Below are positions 1-7,461 of a stretch of DNA of 64,000 bases, in pieces. The notes beneath the pieces were generated by a model. That model saw only the letters and a list, made by a program, of their open reading frames with translations, was not told the DNA's origin and ran no database searches. Each line of letters starts with the position of its first letter. Within the stretch, counting starts at the first letter, position 1. Source of the DNA: Verrucomicrobiota bacterium (lineage in GTDB: Bacteria > Verrucomicrobiota > Verrucomicrobiia > Opitutales > Opitutaceae). The stretch is from contig JACRKC010000073.1 of assembly GCA_016235555.1 (NCBI GenBank), forward strand, positions 62,001 to 126,000, given 5' to 3'. The position numbers and the translations under genes were made by a program.

Positions 1-973
1 CCACCCAACGCTCGACGCGACCGTCCGCCGGTTCGGTATCGACCGCGGCGAGGTCGGCGCACACGCGGAGCATGGCTTTCAGGGTGACCGGTTTCGTGAC
101 CATGTAACCGCTGTCGCCCCACGCTTCGCCCCAGACCTGCGCGCCTGCCTTCAGGAAGTCGCGCACCACGGCGTAGTATTTCGCCGCCGCGCGCTTGTCG
201 GTGCCCTCGGCCTCGATCTGCTTCCACGCGAGCTTCACCCAGCGGTGCAGTTCGTTGAAAAGCTCGGCCTGCAAAATCCATTTCTCCTGCTTGCTGCGGC
301 CGCCCAGGCGGTTGATGCGGTAGCGCAACGGCGAGTCGCCTTCGCTGTAGAGCATTTCGGCGATGTGCGCGGCGAAACGCCGGTCCGGCTCGGCCCACGA
401 CACGCGCTCGTAGAGATCCACGAGGTGGCTCTTGTTGATGCGTGTCGGCGTGGAGTTGATGATCACGAACATCTCCGTGGCGAAATCCTCCGTGCGCCCG
501 TCGAAAATCACGCACGGCACGGAAATATTCTTCGCGTCGTCCGGATGCGTGCGCTCGAAAAACTGGAGCGCGGCGAGCCGGTGCTGTCCGTCGATGATGA
601 GAAATTTCTCGTCGGGTTCCTGCAACTGCCCCACGCCGCTGCCATCGTCCCAGGCCCGGAAGTTGAGCTTTTGCGGCGTGAAGAGCAGCACCACGCCGGG
701 AATCGGCGGCTGTGTGATCGCGGTCTCGTAGAAATTACGGATGGCGCCGACCTTCGCGCGCGACATCTGCCGCTGAAAGGCTTTGTCGCTGCGTTCGATG
801 CGGGCGATGAACTGGCCGACATCGTCGTCGGCTGCGACCGCCTCGGGTTGGATGCCTTCGCCGCCCTCCTCGTAAAACCGGCTGATGAACCGCACCTTGG
901 TGAGCAATTGCTCCGACGGATACGAAGCGAAGTAGAAGATGGCGTCTTTCTGGCGGATTTGGGTGGCGATCAT
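1..973 (-). CDS. DGQHR-domain protein (DndB-like), C-terminus cut by window edge
   Basis: The minus strand is open from an ATG at 973 to the window edge, giving 324 residues without a stop. Residues around 128-135 read FLIIDGQHRLAAL, the hallmark DGQHR motif, followed by an FVIINSTPTRIN stretch of the kind that follows it in this family. The DGQHR family includes DndB, the regulator of DNA phosphorothioation (Dnd) systems, but also many stand-alone proteins of unknown role. The opening MIATQIRQKDAIFYFASYP fits a complete N-terminus. Partner genes such as dndC, dndD or dndE would lie beyond the left edge and cannot be seen, so a defence role is inference only. The upstream neighbour is a palindromic repeat at 1128-1200, and the next gene on the same strand is a pectate lyase. 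Confidence 0.8.
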   Translation of the reverse strand, partial: MIATQIRQKDAIFYFASYPSEQLLTKVRFISRFYEEGGEGIQPEAVAADDDVGQFIARIERSDKAFQRQMSRAKVGAIRNFYETAITQPPIPGVVLLFTPQKLNFRAWDDGSGVGQLQEPDEKFLIIDGQHRLAALQFFERTHPDDAKNISVPCVIFDGRTEDFATEMFVIINSTPTRINKSHLVDLYERVSWAEPDRRFAAHIAEMLYSEGDSPLRYRINRLGGRSKQEKWILQAELFNELHRWVKLAWKQIEAEGTDKRAAAKYYAVVRDFLKAGAQVWGEAWGDSGYMVTKPVTLKAMLRVCADLAAVDTEPADGRVERWV

Positions 974-1127
974 GGTGGGAGCCTCGGGTTGACAGACAGT
1001 GAGCGGAGCCGCGACGTGCGGACGCCTGCGATGCATAAGCCGGCCGCAGCCAGGGAGCAAGTTCCGTTCCCGCAACCAGCCGGTGTCGGGCGCAACCCAA
1101 ACTGATGTCAGTTCTCGAAGGCCTCGG

Positions 1128-1200
1128 TTGTAGCGGCGGTCTATGACCGCTGTCGTTGCGGCAAGGGGATTCGTTCGGCGATCACAGACCGCCGCAACAA
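1128..1200. repeat. REPIN-like palindromic repeat, GGTCTGTGACC class
   Basis: The left arm (1128-1150, beginning TTGTAGCGGCGGTCTATGAC) is mirrored by the right arm (1180-1200) with only two mismatches over about 20 bases. The left arm itself contains a small GCGGTC/GACCGC hairpin. The core matches the elements at 16391-16463 and 35305-35374, so it belongs to a dispersed family. It separates the DGQHR gene from the pectate lyase gene. Confidence 0.75.
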
Positions 1201-1245
1201 AGCACTGACCGCAGTTTGCGTCTCACCCGCTGGCGACGGCGCGTT

Positions 1246-3579
1246 TCACCGCGGCGCCGTCGGCGCCTGCCAGCGCACGCGCAGCAACGCGGCCTCGGCT
1301 TCGTCGGCGGGCACGATGACGCCGATAAATTCGCGATTCGCGCTATCGATCACATTTCGCCCGCCGTCACGATAATCGGCCAGCGTCGTGCCGGCCGGCA
1401 CGTAGCCGGCGGGCATCACCGCCGAGTCGGTCACCGGCCAACTGCCGATCCCACTGCTCGCCGCCGGGGTATTCCATGCAAAGCTTTCCGGCGAAACGGC
1501 ACGGTCGAAGCCGAGGTCCACCGGCGACGACGAAGCCGGGAACGACTCCCAATTGTTGCTCCGCAACACCGTGATAAACCCGAGCGGCTCGATGCCGATC
1601 TGGTTGTTCACCGCCAACCTGAGCCCCTCGAAATGTGAATCCTCCACGCGGACGGCAGCGCCAGAGGTGGCGGCCACACCACTGAGCACCAGGCCAAACA
1701 CGCCGCGCCCGGCCCCGCTCTCCGCGATCAGATTAAACACGTGCGCGTTGCCGAAGCGCAGGCGCGGCATGCGCTGGTCGACGTTGAGATACCAGTTGTG
1801 GTGAAACGTGACATTGAGGTAGCCGAGATCGTGGGCGCGCGTGTTGGCGTCGGTGCCGTTGCCAACGAGGTTGGACTTCTGCTGGAACGATTCCTTCGCG
1901 AAAATCTCCGCCATGCTGCGGGTGGCGCGCAGCGAGTTGTAATACGGGAAGCTCGCGCGGTTTGCCTCGAGGTAGTCGAGCTGCCGCCGCAACCAGCGCA
2001 CCGACTCGCCGCTGATCGCGCCGCCGATCTTGCACCACGACACGGTCACGAGATCGGTCCCGTGCACGATGTCGACCGTGCCGTCGTAGGCCTTTTCAAA
2101 ATCGCAGTGATCGATCCAAAGGTGATGGGCGCGCGAGGTGACCGTCGCTCCGGACGACGAACTCTGGAGCGCGATATAGTCCCAGCCGTTGCGATCGTAG
2201 GCGCCGGCCGTCGCGTCGTCCCATTCCCAGAGTTCGCGGAACTTCAGGTTGCGGAGCGCGATGTTGGACTTGCCGTCGACCGTGAGTGAGCCGCGCCGGA
2301 AGCCGCCATTGCCGTAGGCGGAGTAAAGGGTCTTGTTCGAGCCGATCGCGAGTATCCCCACCGTGCCGCTCGTGCGGCCCGCGGTGAACAGATCGGGATG
2401 GGCGATGGCCGTGGAGCCATTGTTGGGCCGGCCGAAACGCGACAGGTCGATCATGGTGTTGATCTCGACGACGAGCGGCTGGTCGCTGCTGAAGGCGGCT
2501 TGGAGTTGGGCGGGCGTCGTGGTTGCCAGCACAGCGTCGTCGACGATCCAGAAATTACCGGTGCGTGTGGCGGGATTGTAGGGCATGGTCGGCGTGCCGC
2601 CCCCGGTGAGTGTCGGCGTGCCGTGTCCACTCACGCGCGCAAATCCCACCAGATCGAACGCGCGGGACGGCAGCGGCGCGCGATAAGCCGCGGTATCGTA
2701 GACCTCGATCAGCGCCACGCCACCGGCTTCGGGTGCCTCGACGACCTGCGCCGTGTAGGCGCCGGCGGCGCGCGGGAGCAGCAGCGCGGAATCCTTCATC
2801 CCTGACCCGAAGAAAAACGCGCCGCTGTTCCGCGCGACTGCGCTAATCTGATAGGGGTTGGCGTTGCCCTCCCAGTCGTCGTTGTAGGCGATGCCCGTGC
2901 CGTTTTGAAAAACCTCCAACCGCGGATCCACCAGTGCCCCGGCAACGCCAAAATACCCAGTCGCCAGCATCGGTCCCGCGGCACGCACGAGCAGGCGGTT
3001 GCCACCGTCGCCAGCCACCACGAAGCCCGCAATCAGCGTCGACGGTCCCGTGCCGGCCCGCGCGCGAGTCGAAAGGTTGACGAGCTGCGAGTCGGAAGCC
3101 GGATCAGCGTCGTAAACTTCGACCAGGGCGACGCCCGCCGCGACTTCAGTGCGTGCCGGAGAGACCGTCGCACTGTAGTTGCCCGGGGCGAGTGTGACGA
3201 GGAGCGCCGCGTCGTTGCTGCCCGTCGCAAAGGCAAACGCTCCGACCGCCCCCGCCGCTTGCACAATCGCCGACGCATCGGTGCCAGCGTCCCAGCGGGA
3301 GTTGACGCCGAGGGCAACCGTGCCGCGGAACAACTCGAGCCGCACCTCCGCCAGCGCGCCAACCACACCGACGCCCGCGAGCGCAGGGCCCGCCCCGCGC
3401 AGGAGAATTCTCTTCGGCGCAGTGCCCGTGATCACAAAACCGGCGGTCAGTGCATCCGCCCCCGCACCGGCGACGGCACGGGAGGAGATATTAACCAGGC
3501 GCCCTGCACCCAGTGCCGTTGAAGACGACATCAGGATCAACGCCACGATGGTCCGGAGCAGTGTGACCTTGGTCGTCAT
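1246..3579 (-). CDS. Secreted pectate lyase, family PL1, with two N-terminal RLVN-type domains
   Basis: This 777-residue protein begins MTTKVTLLRTIVALILMSSS, a clear signal peptide; the frame stays open upstream to 3951, but that part is arginine-rich and antisense-like, and an AAGG lies just before the ATG at 3579. Residues about 27-155 and 160-290 are two copies of a domain with the pattern RLVNISSRA..G...L.AGFVI......LLRGAGP, common in Opitutaceae secreted proteins. The C-terminal half is a parallel beta-helix pectate lyase: HLWIDHCDFEKAYDG, VTVSWCKIGG and VTFHHNWYLNVDQRMPRLRFG match the PL1 calcium-site and catalytic-arginine region. The expected role is beta-elimination of polygalacturonan outside the cytoplasm. 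No pectin-pathway genes flank it. Confidence 0.85.
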   Translation of the reverse strand: MTTKVTLLRTIVALILMSSSTALGAGRLVNISSRAVAGAGADALTAGFVITGTAPKRILLRGAGPALAGVGVVGALAEVRLELFRGTVALGVNSRWDAGTDASAIVQAAGAVGAFAFATGSNDAALLVTLAPGNYSATVSPARTEVAAGVALVEVYDADPASDSQLVNLSTRARAGTGPSTLIAGFVVAGDGGNRLLVRAAGPMLATGYFGVAGALVDPRLEVFQNGTGIAYNDDWEGNANPYQISAVARNSGAFFFGSGMKDSALLLPRAAGAYTAQVVEAPEAGGVALIEVYDTAAYRAPLPSRAFDLVGFARVSGHGTPTLTGGGTPTMPYNPATRTGNFWIVDDAVLATTTPAQLQAAFSSDQPLVVEINTMIDLSRFGRPNNGSTAIAHPDLFTAGRTSGTVGILAIGSNKTLYSAYGNGGFRRGSLTVDGKSNIALRNLKFRELWEWDDATAGAYDRNGWDYIALQSSSSGATVTSRAHHLWIDHCDFEKAYDGTVDIVHGTDLVTVSWCKIGGAISGESVRWLRRQLDYLEANRASFPYYNSLRATRSMAEIFAKESFQQKSNLVGNGTDANTRAHDLGYLNVTFHHNWYLNVDQRMPRLRFGNAHVFNLIAESGAGRGVFGLVLSGVAATSGAAVRVEDSHFEGLRLAVNNQIGIEPLGFITVLRSNNWESFPASSSPVDLGFDRAVSPESFAWNTPAASSGIGSWPVTDSAVMPAGYVPAGTTLADYRDGGRNVIDSANREFIGVIVPADEAEAALLRVRWQAPTAPR

Positions 3580-3626
3580 GGCGCAGCCTTTCGGCAAAGA
3601 GCGCGGTCGTGGTGCCGCACTGCTGC

Positions 3627-4841
3627 TCAGAAAGTATGCACGAACAGCCCCGAGCGCAGCTTCGGCTCGAACCAGGTGCTTTTCGGCGGCATGATCTGGC
3701 CTGCATCGGCGATGTCCATCAGCTGGTCGAGCGTCACCGGGAACATCGAGAACGCCACGCCGCCGTGCGTATCGACTCGCTTCACGAGCTCGGCGGTGCC
3801 GCGGATGCCCCCGACGAAATCGATGCGCTTGCTCGTGCGCACATCCTCGATGCCGAGCACGGACGCAAGGAGCTTGTCCTGGAGCACACTCACGTCGAGG
3901 CGGCCGACCGGGTCGGCCTTCGGATCGACCGGGCACTTCAGGCCATACCATTTTCTTCCAAGATACATGCTCACCCGGCCGACCGCGGTGGGCGACGGCG
4001 CGGCGCTTTCCTCGAGGCCGAAGAAGGCCTCCGCTTTCGCGAGCAGCGCCTCGGGGGTGAGGCCGTTGAGATCGAGAACGATGCGGTTGTAGGGCAGGAT
4101 CTTCAGTTCGCTCGCCGGAAAGAGCACGCTGAGGAACCAGTTGTAGTCCTCATGGCCGGTGTGCGTCGGATTGCGCTCGCGGCGAAGACGGGCGACCCGC
4201 GCCGCACTCGCGGCGCGGTGATGACCATCGGCGATATAGCTCACCGGCACCTCGCCAAACGCCTTCACCCACTCGGCGCCGCCGGCGATCCGCCACACGG
4301 TGTGGCGGATGCCGTCGGCTGCGGTGAAGTCATGCTGCGGGAGTTCGGTGACTTTGCGCGCAACGAGCGCGTTGAGCACCGCGGTGTCGCGATAGGTCAG
4401 AAAAATCGGGCCGGTGTTGGCGCTGAGCGTGTCGACCAGGCGGGTGCGGTCGTCCTCCTTGTCCTTCCGCGTCTTCTCGTGCTTCTTGATGATCTCCGCG
4501 TCGTAGTCCTCGACGTGGCACACGGCGACGAGACCGCGCTGACGGTGCGTGCCCATCGTCTGCTGGTAGAGGTAAAGACACGGCTCGGTCTCGCGCACGA
4601 GCACGCCGTCGCGCTGCAACCGCAGAAAGTTTTCGTTGGCTCGCGCGTAGACGGCGTCGGCGTAGGGATTCGTTTCCTTCGGCAGATCGATCTCGGCGCG
4701 GTCAACGTGAAGGAGGCTGCGGGGTTTGCCGGCGGCGAGCGCCGCGGCTTCGGCGGCGTCGACGACATCATAGGGCACGCACGCCACTTCGGGCGCGTGT
4801 GCGGGCACCGGGACCAGACCTTGAAAAGCGCGGATTCGCAT
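3627..4841 (-). CDS. DUF1015 family protein
   Basis: This 404-residue protein opens MRIRAFQGLVPVPAHAPEVACVPYDVV, the characteristic start of DUF1015, and carries the family's YIADGHHRAASAA motif near residue 200. DUF1015 proteins are widespread and poorly characterised; the DGHHR loop is reminiscent of ParB/SerK-type nucleotide-binding folds, so a kinase-like activity is possible but unproven. No signal peptide or membrane segment is visible, so it should be cytoplasmic. It is the first gene of its strand here, with 266 bp of non-coding DNA to the divergent ABC-2 permease gene, which probably holds both promoters. It lies 47 bp upstream of the pectate lyase gene but no functional link is apparent. 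Confidence 0.85.
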   Translation of the reverse strand: MRIRAFQGLVPVPAHAPEVACVPYDVVDAAEAAALAAGKPRSLLHVDRAEIDLPKETNPYADAVYARANENFLRLQRDGVLVRETEPCLYLYQQTMGTHRQRGLVAVCHVEDYDAEIIKKHEKTRKDKEDDRTRLVDTLSANTGPIFLTYRDTAVLNALVARKVTELPQHDFTAADGIRHTVWRIAGGAEWVKAFGEVPVSYIADGHHRAASAARVARLRRERNPTHTGHEDYNWFLSVLFPASELKILPYNRIVLDLNGLTPEALLAKAEAFFGLEESAAPSPTAVGRVSMYLGRKWYGLKCPVDPKADPVGRLDVSVLQDKLLASVLGIEDVRTSKRIDFVGGIRGTAELVKRVDTHGGVAFSMFPVTLDQLMDIADAGQIMPPKSTWFEPKLRSGLFVHTF

Positions 4842-5107
4842 GGTGGAAACAAAGGGAGTGGTTTGGCGGCGGAATCCGGGGAAGACACGGAAAAAGTGTC
4901 CGCGCGCGTGTCATTGGCACGGCCTTCCGGTCTGGTTCCGCAACTGTCGGTCAGCTCGCTTGCGAGCACGGTTAGGCGCACGCCCGCGCGCTGGCCGACG
5001 CGGGAACGACTGGTGCATTCCCACCGGAATACCATGGTGTCATTGGCCACGAACGCGGGATTGCCAGTGGCGGAAACCGTGTTTCCGTGGTTGGCGCGTC
5101 ACCGCCG

Positions 5108-5917
5108 ATGCTTTCCTCGCTGAACAAATACCGCCATGCCTTCCTCGTCGGACTCCAGAGCAATCTGGTCTACCGGTGGAATTTCGCCGCGCGCGGGTTC
5201 TTTTCACTGTTTCATCTCGCCGTGGTGTTTATCCTCTGGGGCGCCGCGTATGCCGGCTCGCCGAGCATCGGCGGCTTCGATTTCGGCCAGACCCTCACCT
5301 ACTTCGTCACGCTGCTCGTCCTCCAGTTCTTCATCGGCGCTTTCAATGAGGATTACCAGATCAGCGAGGAAATCCGCAACGGCCTCATCAACCAGTTCCT
5401 GCTGAAGCCGATCAACTACTTCCTCTACCGGTTCAGTATTTTCGTCAGCGCCCGCCTCGTGTCCGGCGTGCTGATTTTGGTGCCCCTGGTCGTCGCCCTT
5501 CCCTTCATCGGGCCATACCTCACCTTCCCGCACGAGTTGTGGCGGCTCCCCGTCGGCCTCGCCGCCACGCTGCTCTCGGCGATGGTGCAATTCAGCATCG
5601 CCTACTGTTTCGGGATGCTGACGTTCTGGTTTTTGGAGATTCAGGGCTTCGTGATTCTCTCGATGGCGATCGAGGTCCTGCTCGGCGGGCAGATGTTTCC
5701 GCTCGACCTGATGCCGGCGTGGATCTTCCGCATCGCCCAGTTCCTGCCGTTTTATTATCAGGCGTATTTTCCGGGGGCGATTTTCACCGGGCGCATCGGC
5801 GCCGATCTCGCGGCGCATTGGCTCGCCATCGAGCTGTTCTGGGTGCTCGCGCTGCTCGGCCTCAACCAGCTGCTCTGGGTGCGCGGTCTGCGCCGCCACA
5901 CCGCCGTCGGCGGCTGA
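5108..5917 (+). CDS. ABC-2 type transporter permease (first of pair)
   Basis: About 269 residues with roughly six hydrophobic segments (for example LFHLAVVFILWGAAYAG, LTYFVTLLVLQFFIGAF and LVSGVLILVPLVVALPFIG). The EDYQISEEIRNGLINQFLLK stretch resembles the conserved cytoplasmic region of the ABC2_membrane_6 permeases, which usually occur as tandem permease pairs with a separate ATPase. The start at 5108 (MLSSLNKYRHAFL) is preferred; an in-frame ATG exists at 5087. The second permease begins 5 bp after the stop, so the two should assemble as one heterodimeric membrane unit. No ATPase gene lies beside them. Substrate unknown. Confidence 0.8.
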   Translation: MLSSLNKYRHAFLVGLQSNLVYRWNFAARGFFSLFHLAVVFILWGAAYAGSPSIGGFDFGQTLTYFVTLLVLQFFIGAFNEDYQISEEIRNGLINQFLLKPINYFLYRFSIFVSARLVSGVLILVPLVVALPFIGPYLTFPHELWRLPVGLAATLLSAMVQFSIAYCFGMLTFWFLEIQGFVILSMAIEVLLGGQMFPLDLMPAWIFRIAQFLPFYYQAYFPGAIFTGRIGADLAAHWLAIELFWVLALLGLNQLLWVRGLRRHTAVGG

Positions 5918-5922
5918 ACCTC

Positions 5923-6720
5923 ATGCTCCACTATCTGAAAATCTGGCTCGCCAGCGCCCGCTACTCGATCGTGCGGACGCTGATGTTCCGCGGCGACTTC
6001 TTCGTGTGGTCGCTCGTCGAGTTTTTCTGGATGTCGGTCAACCTGCTCATGGTGTCGGTCATTTTCCGGCACACCGACTCCGTCGCCGGGTGGAGCAAAT
6101 ACGAGATGATCCTGCTCGTCGGCACCTCGATGCTGATCCAACGGCTGCTGATGGGCTTCTTCTGGAGCAGCATTTTCGAGATGGGCCGCAACATCCGCAG
6201 CGGCTACTTCGACTTCTTCCTCGCGCAGCCCGGGAACGTGATGTTCATGGCCACGACCCGCAAACTCGACCCCGACGGACTCATCAACGCCTTCGTCGCC
6301 ATCGGCGTCGTCGCCTACGCGGCCCGCGAGCTTGGGGTGCACTTCGACGCCGCGACGATCGTCACGTATCTCTTCATGGTGCTGTGCGGGCTCGTGATCC
6401 ATTACAGCATTCTGGTGCTGTCCATCTCCATGGCCTTCTGGCTCACGAGCGCGCACGGCATCGAGGGCAGCTATTTCACGGTCACCGAATTTTCGCGGCT
6501 GCCCAAGGAGGCGTTCAAGGGCCTCGTCACACGCGTGCTGTTCGTCTGGGCGCTGCCGGTCGTGGTCGTCAGCAACACCCCCGCGCGTCTGCTGCTGCCC
6601 CGCTACGGCTTCGACTGGCGCTGGGCCGGCACGCTGTTCGCATTTTCGGCCCTGTGGTTCGGCCTCGCCGTGCTCGTCTTCCACCGCGGCCTCCGCCGCT
6701 ACGCCAGTGCCAGCTCATGA
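5923..6720 (+). CDS. ABC-2 type transporter permease (second of pair)
   Basis: A 265-residue membrane protein starting MLHYLKIWLASARYSIVRTL, with the motif GRNIRSGYFDFFLAQPGN near residues 86-103, equivalent to the EEIRNGLINQFLLKP stretch of the preceding gene. About six transmembrane segments are visible. It follows the first permease after 5 bp and its TGA overlaps the ATG of rnc (ATGA at 6717-6720), so translation of rnc is probably coupled to it. It is the expected heterodimer partner of the first permease. No ATP-binding subunit is encoded in the operon; the nearest ABC ATPase (20969-21907) already has its own permease. Confidence 0.8.
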   Translation: MLHYLKIWLASARYSIVRTLMFRGDFFVWSLVEFFWMSVNLLMVSVIFRHTDSVAGWSKYEMILLVGTSMLIQRLLMGFFWSSIFEMGRNIRSGYFDFFLAQPGNVMFMATTRKLDPDGLINAFVAIGVVAYAARELGVHFDAATIVTYLFMVLCGLVIHYSILVLSISMAFWLTSAHGIEGSYFTVTEFSRLPKEAFKGLVTRVLFVWALPVVVVSNTPARLLLPRYGFDWRWAGTLFAFSALWFGLAVLVFHRGLRRYASASS

Positions 6721-7400
6721 GTGATCCGCTTGCCCAACTTCAAACCCGTCTCGGCTACACGTTTCGCGACCCCGGCCTGCTCGAGCGCGCGGTCACGCAC
6801 CCCTCGGTCGCGCAGGACCAACCGGCCGCCGAAAGCAACCAGCGGCTCGAATTCCTCGGCGACTCGGTGCTGCAACTCATGCTGACGCAGGCCCTCTTCG
6901 AGCTGTATCCCGCGGAACGCGAAGGCGTGCTCAGCACCCGGCGCGCGGCCCTCGCCAACGGCACGTTTCTCGCCCAGCTCGCCCGCGAGATCGGGCTCGA
7001 TGCCTGCCTCCGCTTGTCGGCCAGCGACGACACGCTCGGCACCCGGCATCGGGTGTCCGCGCTGGAGGATGCCTTCGAGGCGCTCGTCGGCGCGGTGTTT
7101 GTCGACGGCGGACTGGACGAGGCGAAACGCGTGATCCTCCCGATCTACGGTTCCCTGGCCGAGCGACTGGCCGTCGTCGAGTCCGTCGCCAACCCCAAGG
7201 GCCGCCTGCAGGAAATCGTGCAGCCCATCCATGGCAACGAGGCGATCCGCTACGAGGTGCTGGGCACCACCGGCGTCGAGCACGCCCGCGAATACGAAGT
7301 CGCCGTCTACCTCCTCGAACGCCAGCTCGGCACCGGGCGGGGGACCTCGAAGAAGCTCGCCGAGGAAGCCGCCGCGCGTGAGGCGCTGCGGAACCTGTAG
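6717..7400 (+). CDS. rnc: Ribonuclease III
   Basis: A 227-residue double-strand-specific endoribonuclease that processes rRNA precursors and structured mRNAs. Residues 41-50 are NQRLEFLGDS, the RNase III signature with the metal-binding Glu and Asp; a second acidic site, EDAFEALVGAVFVDGG, follows at about 117-132. The C-terminal third (NPKGRLQEIVQ to EEAAAREALRNL) is a double-stranded RNA-binding domain. The start ATG overlaps the TGA of the upstream permease. The TAG stop lies in the GTAGG that begins the palindromic repeat at 7397-7460, so the repeat's left edge supplies the gene's last codon. Usual family length; no missing catalytic residues. Confidence 0.95.
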   Translation: MSDPLAQLQTRLGYTFRDPGLLERAVTHPSVAQDQPAAESNQRLEFLGDSVLQLMLTQALFELYPAEREGVLSTRRAALANGTFLAQLAREIGLDACLRLSASDDTLGTRHRVSALEDAFEALVGAVFVDGGLDEAKRVILPIYGSLAERLAVVESVANPKGRLQEIVQPIHGNEAIRYEVLGTTGVEHAREYEVAVYLLERQLGTGRGTSKKLAEEAAAREALRNL

Positions 7401-7460
7401 GCCGGGCTTTACGCCCGACATCACGTTCGTCGTCATGTCGGGCGTAAAGCCCGACCCACC
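7397..7460. repeat. REPIN-like palindromic repeat, GGGCTTTACGCCC class
   Basis: The arms GTCGGGCTTTACGCCCGACAT (right arm read on minus) and its near-identical left copy face each other between the rnc stop and the mfd start. The left edge, GTAGG, contains the rnc stop codon and the right edge ends one base before the mfd ATG at 7462. The same core recurs inside the nested element at 33017-33066. The rnc-mfd mRNA would form a stable hairpin here, which may affect mfd translation or 3' processing of rnc mRNA. Confidence 0.85.
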
Positions 7461-7461
7461 C

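Noticed and set aside
245-1105. Plus-strand open frame opposite the DGQHR gene
   Set aside because: The minus-strand frame contains the DGQHR motif; the plus frame is a shadow without features.
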